Positions 8,325 to 21,059 are shown, counted from the stretch's first letter. The stretch: DNA of 64,000 bases from Hansschlegelia quercus (GCF_004310425.1 NZ_SIUB01000009.1:62001-126000), one strand, 5' to 3'. Numbers and translations are program-made. The notes: a model not told the origin generated them from the letters alone.

Positions 8325-8878
8325 AGATCGCCCGCATCCTCAACGTGGTCGCCGTCGGCGCGCTGGTCGCGGCCGCGGTGAACCTCTACCGCATCAAATA
8401 CGACGCCACGATGCACGCCGAGCACGCGCAGAAGCTCAAGCGCGAGATCACGCTCGAGCGGGACGCCATCGCGACGCTCAAGGCGGAATGGGCCTATCTC
8501 GCGCGGCCTGACCGCGTGCAGACCTTCACCAAGCAGCACCTCGATCTGGCGCCGCTCGGTCGCGAGCAGACGGTGACGCTCGCCTCGCTTCCCGCGAGGC
8601 CGGCGCCGGTCGACGAGATCGGCAACAAGCTCGAGGCGCTCGGCCTGATGGGCCAGGACGCGAGCATCGCGGTCGACCCTCAGCCGACGGCGCCGACAGC
8701 CGCCAAGAAGCCTGTGGCGTCCGCGCCGAAGAAGACCACGATCGCCGTGAAGCCCGTGGCGCAGCTCAAGGCGCCGGACTCCCGGCCGATCCCTGCGCCC
8801 AAGCCTATGCCGGCGGAGCGCCGCAACGCGCCGTTCGGCATCTCTGATTTCCTGAAGAAGATGGGGCTCGCCCAATGA
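8321..8878 (+). CDS. ftsL: Cell division protein FtsL
   Basis: A 185-residue bitopic protein: short cytoplasmic tail, a membrane segment (ILNVVAVGALVAAAVNLY, about residues 5-22), then a periplasmic coiled coil (about 25-60) with a leucine-zipper-like pattern, the FtsL family LARPDRVQTF motif, and a long Pro/Ala/Lys-rich tail of about 85 residues. FtsL joins FtsQ and FtsB to activate FtsWI. The tail is longer than in E. coli FtsL (121 residues) but is usual in Hyphomicrobiales. Starts with GTG overlapping rsmH and ends four bases into ftsI. Confidence 0.85.
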   Translation: MKIARILNVVAVGALVAAAVNLYRIKYDATMHAEHAQKLKREITLERDAIATLKAEWAYLARPDRVQTFTKQHLDLAPLGREQTVTLASLPARPAPVDEIGNKLEALGLMGQDASIAVDPQPTAPTAAKKPVASAPKKTTIAVKPVAQLKAPDSRPIPAPKPMPAERRNAPFGISDFLKKMGLAQ

Positions 8879-10707
8879 CCGGGCAGGACGTCCTCGATGG
8901 AGCGTTCCGGGGCGGCGCCGTCGCCGGCGCAGCGCTCGGCCGCGGCCTCATCACGTTCGGCGCCGCCGTGGCGACCGCCTCGGTGGTCGGCTGGCGCACG
9001 CTCCGGCGCGTCGTCCGGCTGCTGATCGGCTCGGGCGAAGGGCTTGGGCTGACCACCGGGCGCCTGCGGATCGCCGCGATGGTGTTCGGCCTGATCTACC
9101 TCGCGGTCTGCGCCCGGCTGATGAGCTACGCCATCGCGCCCGGAACGGTCAGCGGCGAGGAGGTCGCGCAGACCGTCGCCGCGATTTCGCGGCCCGACAT
9201 CGTCGACCGCAACGGCGAAGTGCTGGCGACCGACGTCAAGGTCTCCTCGCTCTACGCCGAGCCCAAGAACATCATTGACGTCGATGAGGCGGTCGACCTG
9301 CTGACCCGCGCTCTGCCGGGGCTCGACGAGAAGGATCTGCGCGCGAAGCTCTCCACCAAGCGCGGCTTCGTCTGGGTGAAGCGCGAGATCTCGCCCGGCG
9401 AGCAGGTCGCGATCTTCCGCCTCGGCATCCCCGGCGTCGGCTTTGTCCAGGAGAACAAGCGCGTCTATCCGAACGGCTCGGAGGTCGCGCACATCCTCGG
9501 CTTCGCCGACGTCGACAACAAGGGCATCGCCGGCATCGAGAAGTATCTCGACGTCTCCGGCAAGACCGCTGAGGCCGCCGCCGCCGCCAAGCACGGCGAG
9601 CGCATGGCGCCGATCCGGCTCGCGCTCGACCTGCGCGTTCAGCACGCCGTTCGTGACGAGCTGATCGCCGGCATGCAGAAGTTCAAGGCGATCGCCGCCT
9701 CCGCCGCCATCGCCGACGTCGAGACCGGCGAGATCGTCAGCCTGGTGTCGATCCCGGATTATGACCCGAACAAGCCGACCGACGCGCTGAAGCCCGACGC
9801 GATCAACCGCATCAATGTCGGCGTGTTCGAGATGGGCTCAACCTTCAAGGCGCTGACGCTCGCCATGGCGCTGGACAGCGGCAAGGTGAACCTGCAGAGC
9901 CGCTTCGACGCGCGCGCCCCGCTGCAATACGGCCGGTTCCGCATCCACGATTTCCACCCGACGCACCGCATCCTGACGGTGCCGGAGGTGTTCGTGCATT
10001 CCTCCAACATCGGCACGGCGCGCATCGCGTTGACGATGGGCGTCGAGGCGCACAAGGCCTTCCTGAAGAAGATGGGGCAGCTCGACCGGCTGCAGACCGA
10101 GCTGCCGGAGAGCGCCCGCCCGATCGTGCCCGGACGCTGGGGCGAGCTGAACACGATCACCATCTCCTTCGGCCACGGCATCGCGATCGCGCCGATCCAG
10201 TCCGTGATGGGCGTGAGCGCGCTGGTGAACGGCGGCTACATGATGAAGCCGACCTTCCTGCAGCGGACCGCCGAAGAGGCGCGCGCGGAGTCGACGCAGG
10301 TGATCAAGCCGTCAACCAGCGTGATGATGCGCTACCTCATGCGCCTCAACGCGGAGAAGGGTTCGGCGAAGAAGGCAGACATCCCGGGCTACCGCGTCGG
10401 CGGCAAGACCGGCACCGCCGAGAAGGTGATCGGCGGCCGCTACTCCAAGACCAAGAACCTCACGGCCTTCACCGCCGTGTTCCCGATGGACAAGCCGAAA
10501 TACATGCTGCTCGCAGTGCTCGACGAGCCGAAGGCGCTGCCTGAGACCCACGGCTTCGCGACGTCGGGCTGGAACGTGGTGCCCGTCGGCGGCCAGATGG
10601 TCGAGCGCATCGCGCCGCTGCTCGGCGTCCAGCCGGATTTCAACGCGCCGTCCGCGATCGAACTGCTTGGCAACATCCCCACCGGCTCGGTGGATCCCGA
10701 TCATTGA
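8875..10707 (+). CDS. ftsI: Peptidoglycan D,D-transpeptidase FtsI (PBP3)
   Basis: A 610-residue class B penicillin-binding protein needed for septal cross-linking. One N-terminal membrane segment (about 65-85) is followed by the dimerisation domain ([16 protein letters not shown]) and the transpeptidase domain. Catalytic motifs are intact: STFK (Ser322-Lys325), SSN (376-378) and KTGT (511-514). The N-terminal region before the membrane segment is long (about 60 residues), as in other alphaproteobacteria. ATG overlaps the ftsL stop; the stop codon overlaps the TTG start of murE. Confidence 0.95.
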   Translation: MTGQDVLDGAFRGGAVAGAALGRGLITFGAAVATASVVGWRTLRRVVRLLIGSGEGLGLTTGRLRIAAMVFGLIYLAVCARLMSYAIAPGTVSGEEVAQTVAAISRPDIVDRNGEVLATDVKVSSLYAEPKNIIDVDEAVDLLTRALPGLDEKDLRAKLSTKRGFVWVKREISPGEQVAIFRLGIPGVGFVQENKRVYPNGSEVAHILGFADVDNKGIAGIEKYLDVSGKTAEAAAAAKHGERMAPIRLALDLRVQHAVRDELIAGMQKFKAIAASAAIADVETGEIVSLVSIPDYDPNKPTDALKPDAINRINVGVFEMGSTFKALTLAMALDSGKVNLQSRFDARAPLQYGRFRIHDFHPTHRILTVPEVFVHSSNIGTARIALTMGVEAHKAFLKKMGQLDRLQTELPESARPIVPGRWGELNTITISFGHGIAIAPIQSVMGVSALVNGGYMMKPTFLQRTAEEARAESTQVIKPSTSVMMRYLMRLNAEKGSAKKADIPGYRVGGKTGTAEKVIGGRYSKTKNLTAFTAVFPMDKPKYMLLAVLDEPKALPETHGFATSGWNVVPVGGQMVERIAPLLGVQPDFNAPSAIELLGNIPTGSVDPDH

Positions 10708-12157
10708 GCGCCACGCGGACCCTGGCGGAGCTGTTTCCCGGCGTCATCCTTTCGGGCGAGGCCGGGACGCTCGCTGTTTCGGGGCTGACTGCGGATAGCC
10801 GGGCGGTGAAGCCCGGCTTCGTGTTCGCGGCTCTTTCCGGCTCCAAGACCGACGGGTCGCGATTCGTCGACGCCGCGATCGCCGCGGGCGCGGTCGCGAT
10901 CCTGTCGGAGACGGCGATCGACGTCGCGATCCCGGTCGTGGCGGTTCCGGACACGCGTCGAGCGCTGGCGGACGCCGCGGCGAGGCTCCACCCCGGCCAG
11001 CCCAAGGTGATCGCCGCGGTCACCGGCACGTCGGGCAAGAGTTCGACCGTCACCTTTCTGCGCCAGATCTGGAGCTACGCGGGCTTCGACGCCGCAAGCC
11101 TCGGCACACTGGGCGTGACGAAGCCGTCAGGTGCGACCTACGGGTCGCTGACCACCCCCGATCCGGTGTCGCTGCACCAGACGCTCGACGGCTTGGCGCA
11201 AGAAGGCGTCACCCATCTCGCGATGGAGGCGTCGTCTCACGGGTTGGATCAGAAACGGCTGGACGGTGTGCGGCTTAGCGCCGTCGGCTTCACCAATCTG
11301 TCGCGCGATCACATGGACTACCATCCGACCGTCGAGCACTACCGAGACGCCAAGCTCCGTCTGTTCCGCGAGCTTCTGCCGACGGACGGAACGGCGGTGG
11401 TCTGGGCCGATGCCGCGGACGCCGCCTTCTTCATCGACGCCGCCCGCGAGCGCGGCGCGCGGCTGCTCACCGTCGGCGAAAAAGGCGATGCTATCCGGCT
11501 CGACGATGTCGCCTATGACGGGCTGACGCAGCGTCTCTCACTCACCATCGACGGCGCGGCGCATACGATCCGGCTACCGCTCGCAGGCGGCTTCCAGGTC
11601 GAGAACGCGCTTGTTGCGGCCGGCCTCGCCATCGCGACTGGCGTCGCCGCTGATGTCACGCTCAACGCGCTGGAGAAGCTCGAGGGCGTGCCCGGCAGGC
11701 TGGAGCTTGTCGGCGAGACCCGCGGCGCGGCGGTGTTCGTCGACTACGCCCACAAGCCCGACGCGCTGGCCTCCGTGCTCAAGGCGCTGCGGCCGTTCGC
11801 GACCGGGCGGCTGATCGTCGCCTTCGGCGCGGGCGGCGACCGCGATCCCGGCAAGCGCGCGCTCATGGGAGAGATCGCGGCGAAGGGCGCCGACGTCGTG
11901 ATCGTCACCGACGACAATCCCCGCAGCGAAGACCCGTCGGCGATCCGCGCCGCCATCATGAGCGCGGCGCGCGGCGCGCGGGAGATCGGGGACCGCGCTG
12001 CGGCGATCAAAGCCGCCATCGACGAGGCGGGCGAGGGCGATGTGGTGCTGATCGCGGGCAAGGGTCACGAAACCGGCCAGATCGTGGGCGATCGCATTCT
12101 TCCGTTCTCTGACCATGAGGTCGTTCGGGCGACGCTCGCATCGAGGGGAGACGCCTG

Positions 12158-12158
<1 letters not shown>
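10704..12158 (+). CDS. murE: UDP-MurNAc-tripeptide synthetase (meso-DAP adding)
   Basis: A 484-residue Mur ligase that adds meso-diaminopimelate to UDP-MurNAc-L-Ala-D-Glu in the cytoplasm. Motifs: ATP loop VTGTSGKSST (about residue 110), TTPDP with MEASSHGL, NLSRDHMDYH, DYAHKPDAL and the DNPRSEDP motif that marks meso-DAP-specific MurE (the Asn-Pro-Arg that reads the DAP carboxylate). It starts with TTG overlapping the ftsI stop codon and shares one base with murF. Confidence 0.95.
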
Positions 12159-13606
<1,448 letters not shown>

Positions 13607-13614
13607 CGCGCGCC

Positions 13615-14736
13615 ATGTTCTTCTTCCTCTCCGATCTGTCGGGCCACGTCCCCGGCTTCAACATCTTCCGCTACATCACCTTCCGCACGGGCGGGGCGGT
13701 GATGACCGCGGCGTTGTTCGTGTTCCTGTTCGGGCCGTTGATCATCGATCAGCTCCGGCTCAAGCAGGGCAAGGGTCAGCCGATCCGCAGCGACGGACCG
13801 GCCTCGCATCTCCTGAAGCGCGGCACGCCGACGATGGGCGGCTTGATGATCCTGTCGAGCCTGATCGTCACCACGCTGCTGTGGGGCAACCTCACGAATC
13901 CTTACGTCTGGATCGTGCTGTTCGTGACCGTCGGGTTCGGAGCGATCGGCTTCTACGACGACTATCTGAAGGTCACGAAGCAGAGCCACGCCGGCTATTC
14001 CGGCCGTATGCGGCTCGCCGTAGAGTTCGCGATCGCGATCGTCGCCGTCTATCTGATCGCGATCGCCGGCCAGCCCGGCGGCTTCCATGCGGCCAGCTTT
14101 CCGCTGCTCGACCTCGGCTTCTCGACGTCGCTCGCCTTTCCCTTCCTGAAAAACCTGCTGCTCGACCTCGGCTACGTCTTCGTGATTTTCGGGGCAGTGG
14201 TGGTGGTCGGCGCCGGCAACGCGGTGAACCTGACCGACGGCCTCGACGGCCTCGCGATCGTGCCCGTCATGATCGCCTGCGCGAGCTTCGGCTTCATCGC
14301 CTATCTCGCGGGCAACGCGGTGTTCGCGGACTACCTGCAGATCCACTTCACGCAAGGCACCGGCGAGCTTGCGGTCGTATGCGGCGCGGTGCTCGGCGCG
14401 GGCCTCGGCTTCCTCTGGTTCAACGCGCCCCCCGCCTCGATCTTCATGGGCGACACCGGCTCGCTCGCGATGGGCGGGCTGCTTGGCGTCGTCGCGGTCG
14501 CAACCAAGCACGAACTGGTGCTCGCGATCATCGGCGGCTTGTTCGTGCTCGAGGCGGTGTCCGTCATCGTGCAGGTGGTCTCGTTCAAGCTGACCGGCCG
14601 CCGCGTGTTCCGCATGGCCCCGATCCACCACCATTTCGAGCAGCTCGGCTGGTCGGAGCCGCAGGTGGTCGTGCGCTTCTGGATCATCGCCGTGGTGCTC
14701 GCTTTGGCGGGTCTCGCCACGCTGAAGCTGCGCTGA
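13615..14736 (+). CDS. mraY: Phospho-N-acetylmuramoyl-pentapeptide transferase
   Basis: A 373-residue multi-span membrane enzyme that transfers phospho-MurNAc-pentapeptide to undecaprenyl phosphate, making lipid I. About ten membrane segments are visible. Catalytic motifs: [16 protein letters not shown] (paired Asp), [26 protein letters not shown] and [11 protein letters not shown] near the C-terminus. Lies between murF (8-base gap) and murD (1-base gap). Confidence 0.95.
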   Translation: MFFFLSDLSGHVPGFNIFRYITFRTGGAVMTAALFVFLFGPLIIDQLRLKQGKGQPIRSDGPASHLLKRGTPTMGGLMILSSLIVTTLLWGNLTNPYVWIVLFVTVGFGAIGFYDDYLKVTKQSHAGYSGRMRLAVEFAIAIVAVYLIAIAGQPGGFHAASFPLLDLGFSTSLAFPFLKNLLLDLGYVFVIFGAVVVVGAGNAVNLTDGLDGLAIVPVMIACASFGFIAYLAGNAVFADYLQIHFTQGTGELAVVCGAVLGAGLGFLWFNAPPASIFMGDTGSLAMGGLLGVVAVATKHELVLAIIGGLFVLEAVSVIVQVVSFKLTGRRVFRMAPIHHHFEQLGWSEPQVVVRFWIIAVVLALAGLATLKLR

Positions 14737-14737
14737 C

Positions 14738-16048
14738 GTGACTCCAGCCACGTCCTTCAAGACCAAGCGCGTCGCCGTATTCGGCCTCGGCGGTTCGGGC
14801 CTCGCGACGGTGCGCAGCCTCGTCGCCGGCGGGGCGGAAGTGACGGCGTTCGACGATTCTTCTGCGAGCGTCGAGAAGGCGCGCGCCGAGGGTCTGCCGA
14901 CCGGCGACCTGCGCGAGGCCGACTTCTCCTCCTTCGACAGCTTCGTGCTCGCCCCCGGGGTGCCGCTGACGCATCCGAAGCCGCACTGGACGGTAGAGAA
15001 AGCCAAAGCCGCGGGCATTGAGATCATCGGCGACATCGAGATTTTCGTTCGCGAGCGCGCAGCCATTGCGCCGGGCGCGCCCTTCGTCGCGATCACGGGG
15101 ACCAACGGCAAGTCGACGACCACGGCGCTGATCGCCCATGTGCTGCGCGAGGCCGGCCGGGACGTGCAGATGGGCGGCAATATCGGCGTCGCGATCCTCG
15201 ACCTCGATCCGCCGTCCGAGACCCGGGTCCACGTCGTCGAGTGCTCGTCCTACCAGATCGACCTCGCGCCCGGCCTCGACCCCACGGTTGGGGTGATGAT
15301 GAACCTCTCCGAGGATCACCTGGAGCGCCACGGCACGATGGAGAACTACGCCGCGATCAAGCGCCGCCTTGTGGCGCGCTCGGGGACGGCGGTCGTCGGG
15401 ACCGACGATCCGCTCTCCGCGGCGATGGCGAAATCGCTTCAGGCGGACGGCGTAAACGTCGTCGCCATCTCGGAAAATGACGCGATCGACCTCGCCGGCG
15501 CGCGCGCTCTGCGTGGCGCGCACAACGTCCAGAACGCAAGCGCTGCGCTCGCCGTCGCGAGGGCGCTCGGCGTTCCGGATAAGGTCGCCCACAAAGCGCT
15601 GGCGACCTTCCCGGGTCTAGCGCACCGCATGGAGGAGATCCCGACCTCCGGCCGCGTGACCTTCGTCAACGACTCGAAGGCGACCAACGCCGACAGCGCG
15701 GCCAAGGCCTTGGCTTCGTTCCCAAAAGTGTTCTGGATCCTCGGCGGCAAGCCGAAGACCGGCGGCATAGAGGCGCTCGCGCCGTTCTTCCCGAAGGTCG
15801 AGAAGGCCTATCTCGTGGGTGAGGCGTCGGAAGCCTTTGCGAAGACGCTCGGCGGCCACGGCGTCGAGCACGAGTTTGCGGGCACGGTCGATAAGGCGGT
15901 CGAGATGGCGGCCGCCGATGCGGCGAAGTCAACCGACAAAGAGCCCGTCGTGCTGTTCTCGCCGGCCTGCGCCTCGTTCGACCAGTTCCGCAACTTCGAG
16001 GAGCGTGGTGAGGCGTTCCGGAAGGCTGTGCTCGCGCTGAAGCTCTGA
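14738..16048 (+). CDS. murD: UDP-MurNAc-L-alanine--D-glutamate ligase
   Basis: A 436-residue Mur ligase adding D-Glu to UDP-MurNAc-L-Ala. The N-terminal Rossmann motif [12 protein letters not shown] loop [13 protein letters not shown] (about 120), [20 protein letters not shown] and the C-terminal [16 protein letters not shown] and [11 protein letters not shown] are all present. The GTG start follows mraY by a single base. A gap of 91 bases separates it from ftsW, one of the few real gaps in this operon. Confidence 0.95.
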   Translation: MTPATSFKTKRVAVFGLGGSGLATVRSLVAGGAEVTAFDDSSASVEKARAEGLPTGDLREADFSSFDSFVLAPGVPLTHPKPHWTVEKAKAAGIEIIGDIEIFVRERAAIAPGAPFVAITGTNGKSTTTALIAHVLREAGRDVQMGGNIGVAILDLDPPSETRVHVVECSSYQIDLAPGLDPTVGVMMNLSEDHLERHGTMENYAAIKRRLVARSGTAVVGTDDPLSAAMAKSLQADGVNVVAISENDAIDLAGARALRGAHNVQNASAALAVARALGVPDKVAHKALATFPGLAHRMEEIPTSGRVTFVNDSKATNADSAAKALASFPKVFWILGGKPKTGGIEALAPFFPKVEKAYLVGEASEAFAKTLGGHGVEHEFAGTVDKAVEMAAADAAKSTDKEPVVLFSPACASFDQFRNFEERGEAFRKAVLALKL

Positions 16049-16139
16049 CCGCGGGCTCGCAGCGCGGGTCGCCTGGCGACATTTCGTTAACCCTAAATCG
16101 CCCATGCTCGGCGGCCAATGCTTCCCGGAGCGACCTCAC

Positions 16140-17315
16140 ATGCCCTCCCGCGCTGAACGCACGATTGTCGGCGAATGGTGGTGGACGATCGACCGCGCGC
16201 TGCTGTTCGCAGTCGCGGCGCTGATGGTGCTCGGCGTGGTGCTGTCGCTCGCGGCCTCGCCGCCGGTGGCCGAGCGCATCGGACTCGACATGTTCCACTT
16301 CGTGAACCGCCAGGCGCTGTTCTTGGCTCCGGCGGCCATCATCATGATCGGCGTCTCGTTTCTGAGCCCGCGGCAGGTGAGGCGGCTCGCCTGGGTCACG
16401 TTCATCGTCGGCATGGCCCTGCTCGCCGCCACGCTGTTCGTCGGCACCGAGATCAAGGGCGCGCGGCGCTGGGTGAGCTTCGCCGGCATCGTCGTGCAGC
16501 CCTCGGAGTTCGTGAAGCCGGCCTTCGTGGTGCTGGCCTCGTGGATGTTCGCGCAGGGCTCGGAGCGGCGCGACATGCCCGGCCATATCCTGGCGACGAT
16601 CCTGCTCGGCTGCGTGCTTAGCCTGCTCGTGCTGCAGCCCGACCTCGGGCAGACGATCCTGACCACCGCGATTTGGGGTGCGCTGTTCTTCCTCGCCGGC
16701 CTGCCGTGGATATGGGTGGTGGGCCTCGGCGGCGTCGGCGTCATCGGCCTGACGACGGCCTACGAGCTTCTGCCGCACGTGGCGCGCCGCATCGACCGGT
16801 TCATGGATCCGGAGACCGGCGACAACTTTCAGATCGAGAAGGCGACCGAGGCCTTCACCTCCGCAGGCTGGTTCGGCAAGGGGCCGGGCGAGGGCACCGT
16901 CAAGCGCATTATTCCGGACGGGCACACCGACTTCATCTTCGCCGTCACCGCGGAGGAGTTCGGCGTGCTGTTCTGCATCGCGATCGTGACCGTCTACGCT
17001 TTCATCGTGATCCGAAGCCTGATGCACGCGCGCCGCGAGCAGGACGGCTTCACCCGCCTCGCGATCGCCGGGCTGTCGATGCTGTTCGGCCTCCAGTCGG
17101 CGATCAACATGTCGGTCAACCTGCACATGATCCCCGCCAAGGGCATGACGCTGCCCTTCGTCTCCTACGGCGGCTCGTCGATGTTCGCGCTCGCGCTCGG
17201 GATGGGCATGCTGCTCGCGTTGACGCGTCGCCGGCCGCGCAGCGACGCGCTCGCCTCCGAGATCGCCCGGCATGAGCGCAGGCATGCGCCGCGGCCGGCC
17301 GGAGCGACGGCGTGA
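16140..17315 (+). CDS. ftsW: Septal peptidoglycan glycosyltransferase FtsW
   Basis: A 391-residue SEDS-family polymerase with about ten membrane segments. Motifs include VQPSEFVKPAFV, LQPDLGQT, FFLAGLPW, GPGEGTVKR, DGHTDFIFAVTAEEFG (with the catalytic Asp region) and LPFVSYGGSSM. FtsW polymerises glycan at the septum together with FtsI. The start at 16140 gives MPSRAERT before the first membrane segment; an upstream ATG at 16104 adds twelve unlikely residues. A TTAACCCTAA element lies about 44 bases upstream. Confidence 0.94.
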   Translation: MPSRAERTIVGEWWWTIDRALLFAVAALMVLGVVLSLAASPPVAERIGLDMFHFVNRQALFLAPAAIIMIGVSFLSPRQVRRLAWVTFIVGMALLAATLFVGTEIKGARRWVSFAGIVVQPSEFVKPAFVVLASWMFAQGSERRDMPGHILATILLGCVLSLLVLQPDLGQTILTTAIWGALFFLAGLPWIWVVGLGGVGVIGLTTAYELLPHVARRIDRFMDPETGDNFQIEKATEAFTSAGWFGKGPGEGTVKRIIPDGHTDFIFAVTAEEFGVLFCIAIVTVYAFIVIRSLMHARREQDGFTRLAIAGLSMLFGLQSAINMSVNLHMIPAKGMTLPFVSYGGSSMFALALGMGMLLALTRRRPRSDALASEIARHERRHAPRPAGATA

Positions 17316-18436
17316 GTTCTGACCGTCCGATCCTGCTCGCGGCGGGGGGCACCGGCGGCCACCTGTTCCCGGCGGAAGCGCTGGCCGTCGAACTCGCGAG
17401 CCGCGGCGTCCCCGTCGAGCTGATCACGGACGAGCGCGCGCTCGCCTACGCCACGCATTTCCCGGCGCGCGCGATCCACTCGACGCCCGCCGACACGCTA
17501 CGCGGGTCCGGCGCCGGCGCTTATCTGAAGCTCGCAGCGACGCTCTCTCGCGGGGTTCTCCGAAGCCGCGGCATCCTGAAGAAAGTGAGACCGGGCGCCG
17601 TCGTCGGGTTCGGCGGCTATCCCACCTTCCCGCCGCTGATCGCGGCCAAGCTCCTCGGCGCGCCCGTCATCCTGCATGAGCAGAACGCCGTAATGGGGCG
17701 GGCGAACCGCATGCTCGCGAAACTGGCCACGGCGATCGGTTCGGGCTTCCCGACGGTTGCGCATCTGCCAAAGGGCCTCGCCGCGACCCATGTCGGCAAT
17801 CCCGTGCGCCCACAGGTGCTCGCGGTCGCGGGCGCGCCCTACCGGGCCCCGGACGGAACGGAGCCGATCAACCTCCTGGTCTTCGGCGGCAGCCAGGGCG
17901 CGCGCGTGATGTCCGAGGTCGTGCCGGTGGCGCTCGCGATGCTTCAGCCGCAGCTTCGGTCCCGCATCCGCGTCGTGCAGCAGTCCCGGCCCGAGGACAT
18001 CGACGGCGTCCGGCGAATCTACGCCGCGGCGGGCGTCCAGGCCGAGCTCGCTTCGTTCTTTGACGACATGCCGGCGCGAATCGCAGCCGCCCATTTCGTG
18101 ATCGCGCGCGCCGGCGCCTCGACGGTCGCGGAGCTCGCGGTGATCGGCCGGCCCTCGATCCTTGTGCCGCTGCCGCACGCGCTCGACAACGACCAGCTCG
18201 CCAACGCCAACGCGCTGGCGCTCGCCGGCGGGGCGGTCGTCACCGCACAGGCCCGCTTCACGCCGGAAAGCTTGGCCGAAGAGCTGACGGCGAAGTTCGC
18301 CGACGGCCATGCGCTCGAAGCTTCCGCCGAAGCCGCCAAGCGCGTCGGCGCGCCGGACGCCGCCGCCCGCCTCGCGGACATGGTGCTCGCCGCCGCCAAC
18401 CGATCGAAGGGCGCGACGGCGCTGCCTGTTTCCTGA
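17312..18436 (+). CDS. murG: UDP-GlcNAc transferase MurG
   Basis: A 374-residue GT28 glycosyltransferase that converts lipid I to lipid II on the inner face of the membrane. Features: AAGGTGGHLFPAEAL at the N-terminus, VGFGGYPTFPPL, LHEQNAVMGRANR, VFGGSQGARVMSE and the donor site IARAGASTVAELAVIGRPSILVPLPHALDN-type region near residue 265-290. The GTG start overlaps the ftsW stop. murC begins 36 bases later. Confidence 0.95.
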   Translation: MSSDRPILLAAGGTGGHLFPAEALAVELASRGVPVELITDERALAYATHFPARAIHSTPADTLRGSGAGAYLKLAATLSRGVLRSRGILKKVRPGAVVGFGGYPTFPPLIAAKLLGAPVILHEQNAVMGRANRMLAKLATAIGSGFPTVAHLPKGLAATHVGNPVRPQVLAVAGAPYRAPDGTEPINLLVFGGSQGARVMSEVVPVALAMLQPQLRSRIRVVQQSRPEDIDGVRRIYAAAGVQAELASFFDDMPARIAAAHFVIARAGASTVAELAVIGRPSILVPLPHALDNDQLANANALALAGGAVVTAQARFTPESLAEELTAKFADGHALEASAEAAKRVGAPDAAARLADMVLAAANRSKGATALPVS

Positions 18437-18472
18437 TAAGTCCCGGCTCCCCGAACCTCTTCACGAAGAACG

Positions 18473-19891
18473 ATGCAGCTTCCCAAGGAAATCGGCCCCA
18501 TCCACTTCATCGGGATCGGCGGCATCGGCATGTCCGGCATCGCGGAGGTGCTGGCGAACCACGGCTATGTCGTACAGGGCACCGACGCGGCCGAGAGCGC
18601 CAACGTGAAGCGCCTGCGCGAGAAGGGCATCTCCGTCACGATCGGCCATGCGGCCGAAAACCTCGGCGAGGCCGAGGTCGTGGTGGTGTCTTCCGCGATC
18701 AAGCGGAACAATCCCGAGCTCTCCGCCGCCCGCGATAAGCGCCTGCCCGTGGTGCGCCGCGCGGAAATGCTGGCCGAGTTGATGCGGTTTAAGACCTGCG
18801 TGGCGGTGGCGGGCACGCATGGCAAGACCACGACGACCTCGCTGGTCGCGACCCTGCTCGACGCCGGCGGCCTCGACCCAACGGTGATCAACGGCGGCAT
18901 CATCAACGCCTATGGCGCGAATGCCCGGATGGGCGAGGGCGACTGGATGGTCGTCGAGGCCGACGAGAGCGACGGCACCTTCCTGAAGCTGCCGACCGAG
19001 GTCGCGGTCGTCACCAATATCGACCCCGAGCACCTCGACCATTTCGGCACGTTCGACGCGATCAAGACCGCGTTCCGCGCCTTCGTGGAGAACGTGCCGT
19101 TCTACGGCTTCGCGGTGATGTGCCTCGACCACCCGACCGTGCAGGAGATGGTCGGCCTGATCGAGGACCGCCGCGTCGTCACCTATGGTGAGAACCCGCA
19201 GGCCGACGTCCGCCTGCTCGACCTCGACCTCAAGGGCGGCGTCTGCCGGTTCAAGGTCGCGCTGCGCGACCGCAAATCCGGGGAGGTGCGGACGATCGAT
19301 GCGCTGGAACTGCCGATGGCCGGTCGCCACAACGCGCTGAACGCCACCGCTGCGATCGCAGTGGCGAACGAACTCGGCATTCCGGCGGACAAGATCCGCG
19401 CCGGGCTCGCCAAGTTCGGCGGCGTGAAGCGGCGCTTCACCCGCATGGGCGAATGGAATGGCGTCACGATCTTCGACGATTACGGGCACCACCCCGTCGA
19501 GATCGCCGCCGTGCTGAAGGCAGCCCGCGCCTCGACGGACGCCAAAGTCATCGCCGTCGTCCAACCCCACCGTTATTCGCGACTGAACGCGCTGTTCGAG
19601 GGCTTTTCGAGCTGCTTCAACGACGCCGACACGGTGATCGTCGCCGACGTCTACGCGGCCGGCGAAGCGCCGATCGAAGGCGCCGACAAGGATGGCCTCG
19701 TTGCGGCGCTCCGCGCCCGCGGCCACCGCCACGTCATCCCGCTTGAGGATCCGCAGGCGCTGGCCGGCGTGGTCACCGGCGTAGCGCGTCCCGGTGATTA
19801 TGTGGTTCTGCTCGGCGCCGGAAGCTCGACCTACTGGGCGGCAGCGCTGCCGGACGAACTCGCCGCGCTAGGACCAGGGGCGGCCGCGTGA
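18473..19891 (+). CDS. murC: UDP-MurNAc--L-alanine ligase
   Basis: A 472-residue Mur ligase that attaches L-Ala to UDP-MurNAc, the first amino acid of the stem. Motifs: [32 protein letters not shown] (ATP loop, about 117), [48 protein letters not shown] and QPHRYSR. It is the last gene before the first inverted repeat interrupting the cluster (19900-20005). Confidence 0.95.
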   Translation: MQLPKEIGPIHFIGIGGIGMSGIAEVLANHGYVVQGTDAAESANVKRLREKGISVTIGHAAENLGEAEVVVVSSAIKRNNPELSAARDKRLPVVRRAEMLAELMRFKTCVAVAGTHGKTTTTSLVATLLDAGGLDPTVINGGIINAYGANARMGEGDWMVVEADESDGTFLKLPTEVAVVTNIDPEHLDHFGTFDAIKTAFRAFVENVPFYGFAVMCLDHPTVQEMVGLIEDRRVVTYGENPQADVRLLDLDLKGGVCRFKVALRDRKSGEVRTIDALELPMAGRHNALNATAAIAVANELGIPADKIRAGLAKFGGVKRRFTRMGEWNGVTIFDDYGHHPVEIAAVLKAARASTDAKVIAVVQPHRYSRLNALFEGFSSCFNDADTVIVADVYAAGEAPIEGADKDGLVAALRARGHRHVIPLEDPQALAGVVTGVARPGDYVVLLGAGSSTYWAAALPDELAALGPGAAA

Positions 19892-19899
19892 CGCCAGAG

Positions 19900-20005
19900 C
19901 CGTCATCCCGAACGGCTGCAAGCCAAGCCGGGATCGCGCGCAGCACAGTGCGCCTCTTCCTGAAGACGATCCCGGCTCTCCGTTTCGCCGCGGCCGGGAT
20001 GACGG
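19900..20005. repeat. Nested inverted repeat between murC and murB (GTCATCCCG type)
   Basis: Outer arms CCGTCATCCCG (19900-19910) and CGGGATGACGG (19995-20005) pair perfectly over 11 bases; inner arms AGCCGGGATCG (19926-19936) and CGATCCCGGCT (19967-19977) pair over another 11. The arrangement of two REP-like half elements in inverted order resembles a REPIN, and this GTCATCCCGG core is a familiar intergenic repeat in many alphaproteobacteria. It does not resemble the neighbouring coding sequence. Confidence 0.8.
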
Positions 20006-20015
20006 CCCGAGGCCG

Positions 20016-20927
20016 ATGACCGAACTCGCCGCCTCTCTCTCCGCCGCCATGCCCAAGCTGCGCGGCAAGCTCGCCGCCGAGCAGAGCCTGGCGGAATCGC
20101 TCTGGTTCCGGGTCGGCGGCAAGGCGGAAGCCCTGTTCCAGCCGGTGGATGAGGACGATCTCGCCTACTTCCTGAGTCGCCTGCCGAGCGAGGTCCCTTA
20201 CGTCGTCATCGGGCTCGGCTCGAACGTGCTGGTGCGCGACGGGGGAATTCCCGGCGTGACGATCCGGCTCGGAAAGCCCTTCGCGACGATTGCCCCCGGC
20301 AGGGACGCGACCATCTGGGCGGGAGCGGGCGCAGCCGACAAGCGGGTAGCGTTGGAGGCCATGGAGGCGGGGATCGGCGGCTTCGCCTTCTTCGCCGGCA
20401 TTCCCGGCGCGATCGGCGGCGCGCTCGCCATGAACGCCGGGGCGAACGGGACGGAAACCTCGCAGCGCGTGGTCGAGGTGTTCGGCTTTGACCGATCCGG
20501 CGACGCGGTGACGCTCTCGAACGCCGAGATGGGCTATTCGTACCGGCATTCCGCCGCGCCGACAGGCGTGATCTTCACCAGCGTCCTGATGCAGGGCGAG
20601 CGGCGCGAGCGCGAGACGATCAAGGCCGAGATCGACGCCGTCGTCGCGCACCGCGAGGCGACGCAGCCGACCAAGAGCCGCACCGGCGGCTCCACCTTCA
20701 AGAACCCGCCCGGCCATACCGCCTGGAAGCTGGTGGACGAGGCCGGCTGCCGGGGCTTGCAGATCGGCGGGGCGCAGGTCTCGGTGTTGCACACCAACTT
20801 CCTCCTCAATGTCGGCGGCGCCACGGCGGCCGATATCGAGGCTCTGGGAGAGGAAGTCCGTCGCCGGGTGCGGGAGACCTCCGGGGTGGAATTAGAATGG
20901 GAGATCAAGCGGATAGGGGTGGATTAA
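20016..20927 (+). CDS. murB: UDP-N-acetylenolpyruvoylglucosamine reductase
   Basis: A 303-residue type I/IIa MurB, an FAD enzyme reducing UDP-GlcNAc-enolpyruvate to UDP-MurNAc. Motifs: [14 protein letters not shown] (FAD domain start), [68 protein letters not shown] with the catalytic Ser of GGSTFKNP, and NFLLN. It is the one gene of the cluster isolated on both sides by inverted repeats instead of overlapping its neighbours. Confidence 0.95.
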   Translation: MTELAASLSAAMPKLRGKLAAEQSLAESLWFRVGGKAEALFQPVDEDDLAYFLSRLPSEVPYVVIGLGSNVLVRDGGIPGVTIRLGKPFATIAPGRDATIWAGAGAADKRVALEAMEAGIGGFAFFAGIPGAIGGALAMNAGANGTETSQRVVEVFGFDRSGDAVTLSNAEMGYSYRHSAAPTGVIFTSVLMQGERRERETIKAEIDAVVAHREATQPTKSRTGGSTFKNPPGHTAWKLVDEAGCRGLQIGGAQVSVLHTNFLLNVGGATAADIEALGEEVRRRVRETSGVELEWEIKRIGVD

Positions 20928-20938
20928 GAACCGCCGCC

Positions 20939-21059
20939 TTCGCGTCCCGGCCGTGAGCCGGGACCCAGAACCGCTGGATCGAAAGAAGAAAGCGCCGGAT
21001 GTCGCCTGGCTCTGAGAGCCGGGCTGCATCTGGGTCCCGGCTCAAGGCCGGGACGCGAA
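20939..21059. repeat. Long inverted repeat between murB and ddl (GTCCCGGC type, REPIN-like)
   Basis: Outer arms TTCGCGTCCCGGCC (20939-20952) and its exact complement (21046-21059) are 14 bases; inner arms GAGCCGGGACCCAGA (20955-20969) and its exact complement (21029-21043) are 15 bases. Each side can also fold alone (GTCCCGGC with GCCGGGAC), so the element is two REP hairpins in inverted order, separated by about 60 bases. The sequence differs from the repeat on the other side of murB. Confidence 0.85.
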
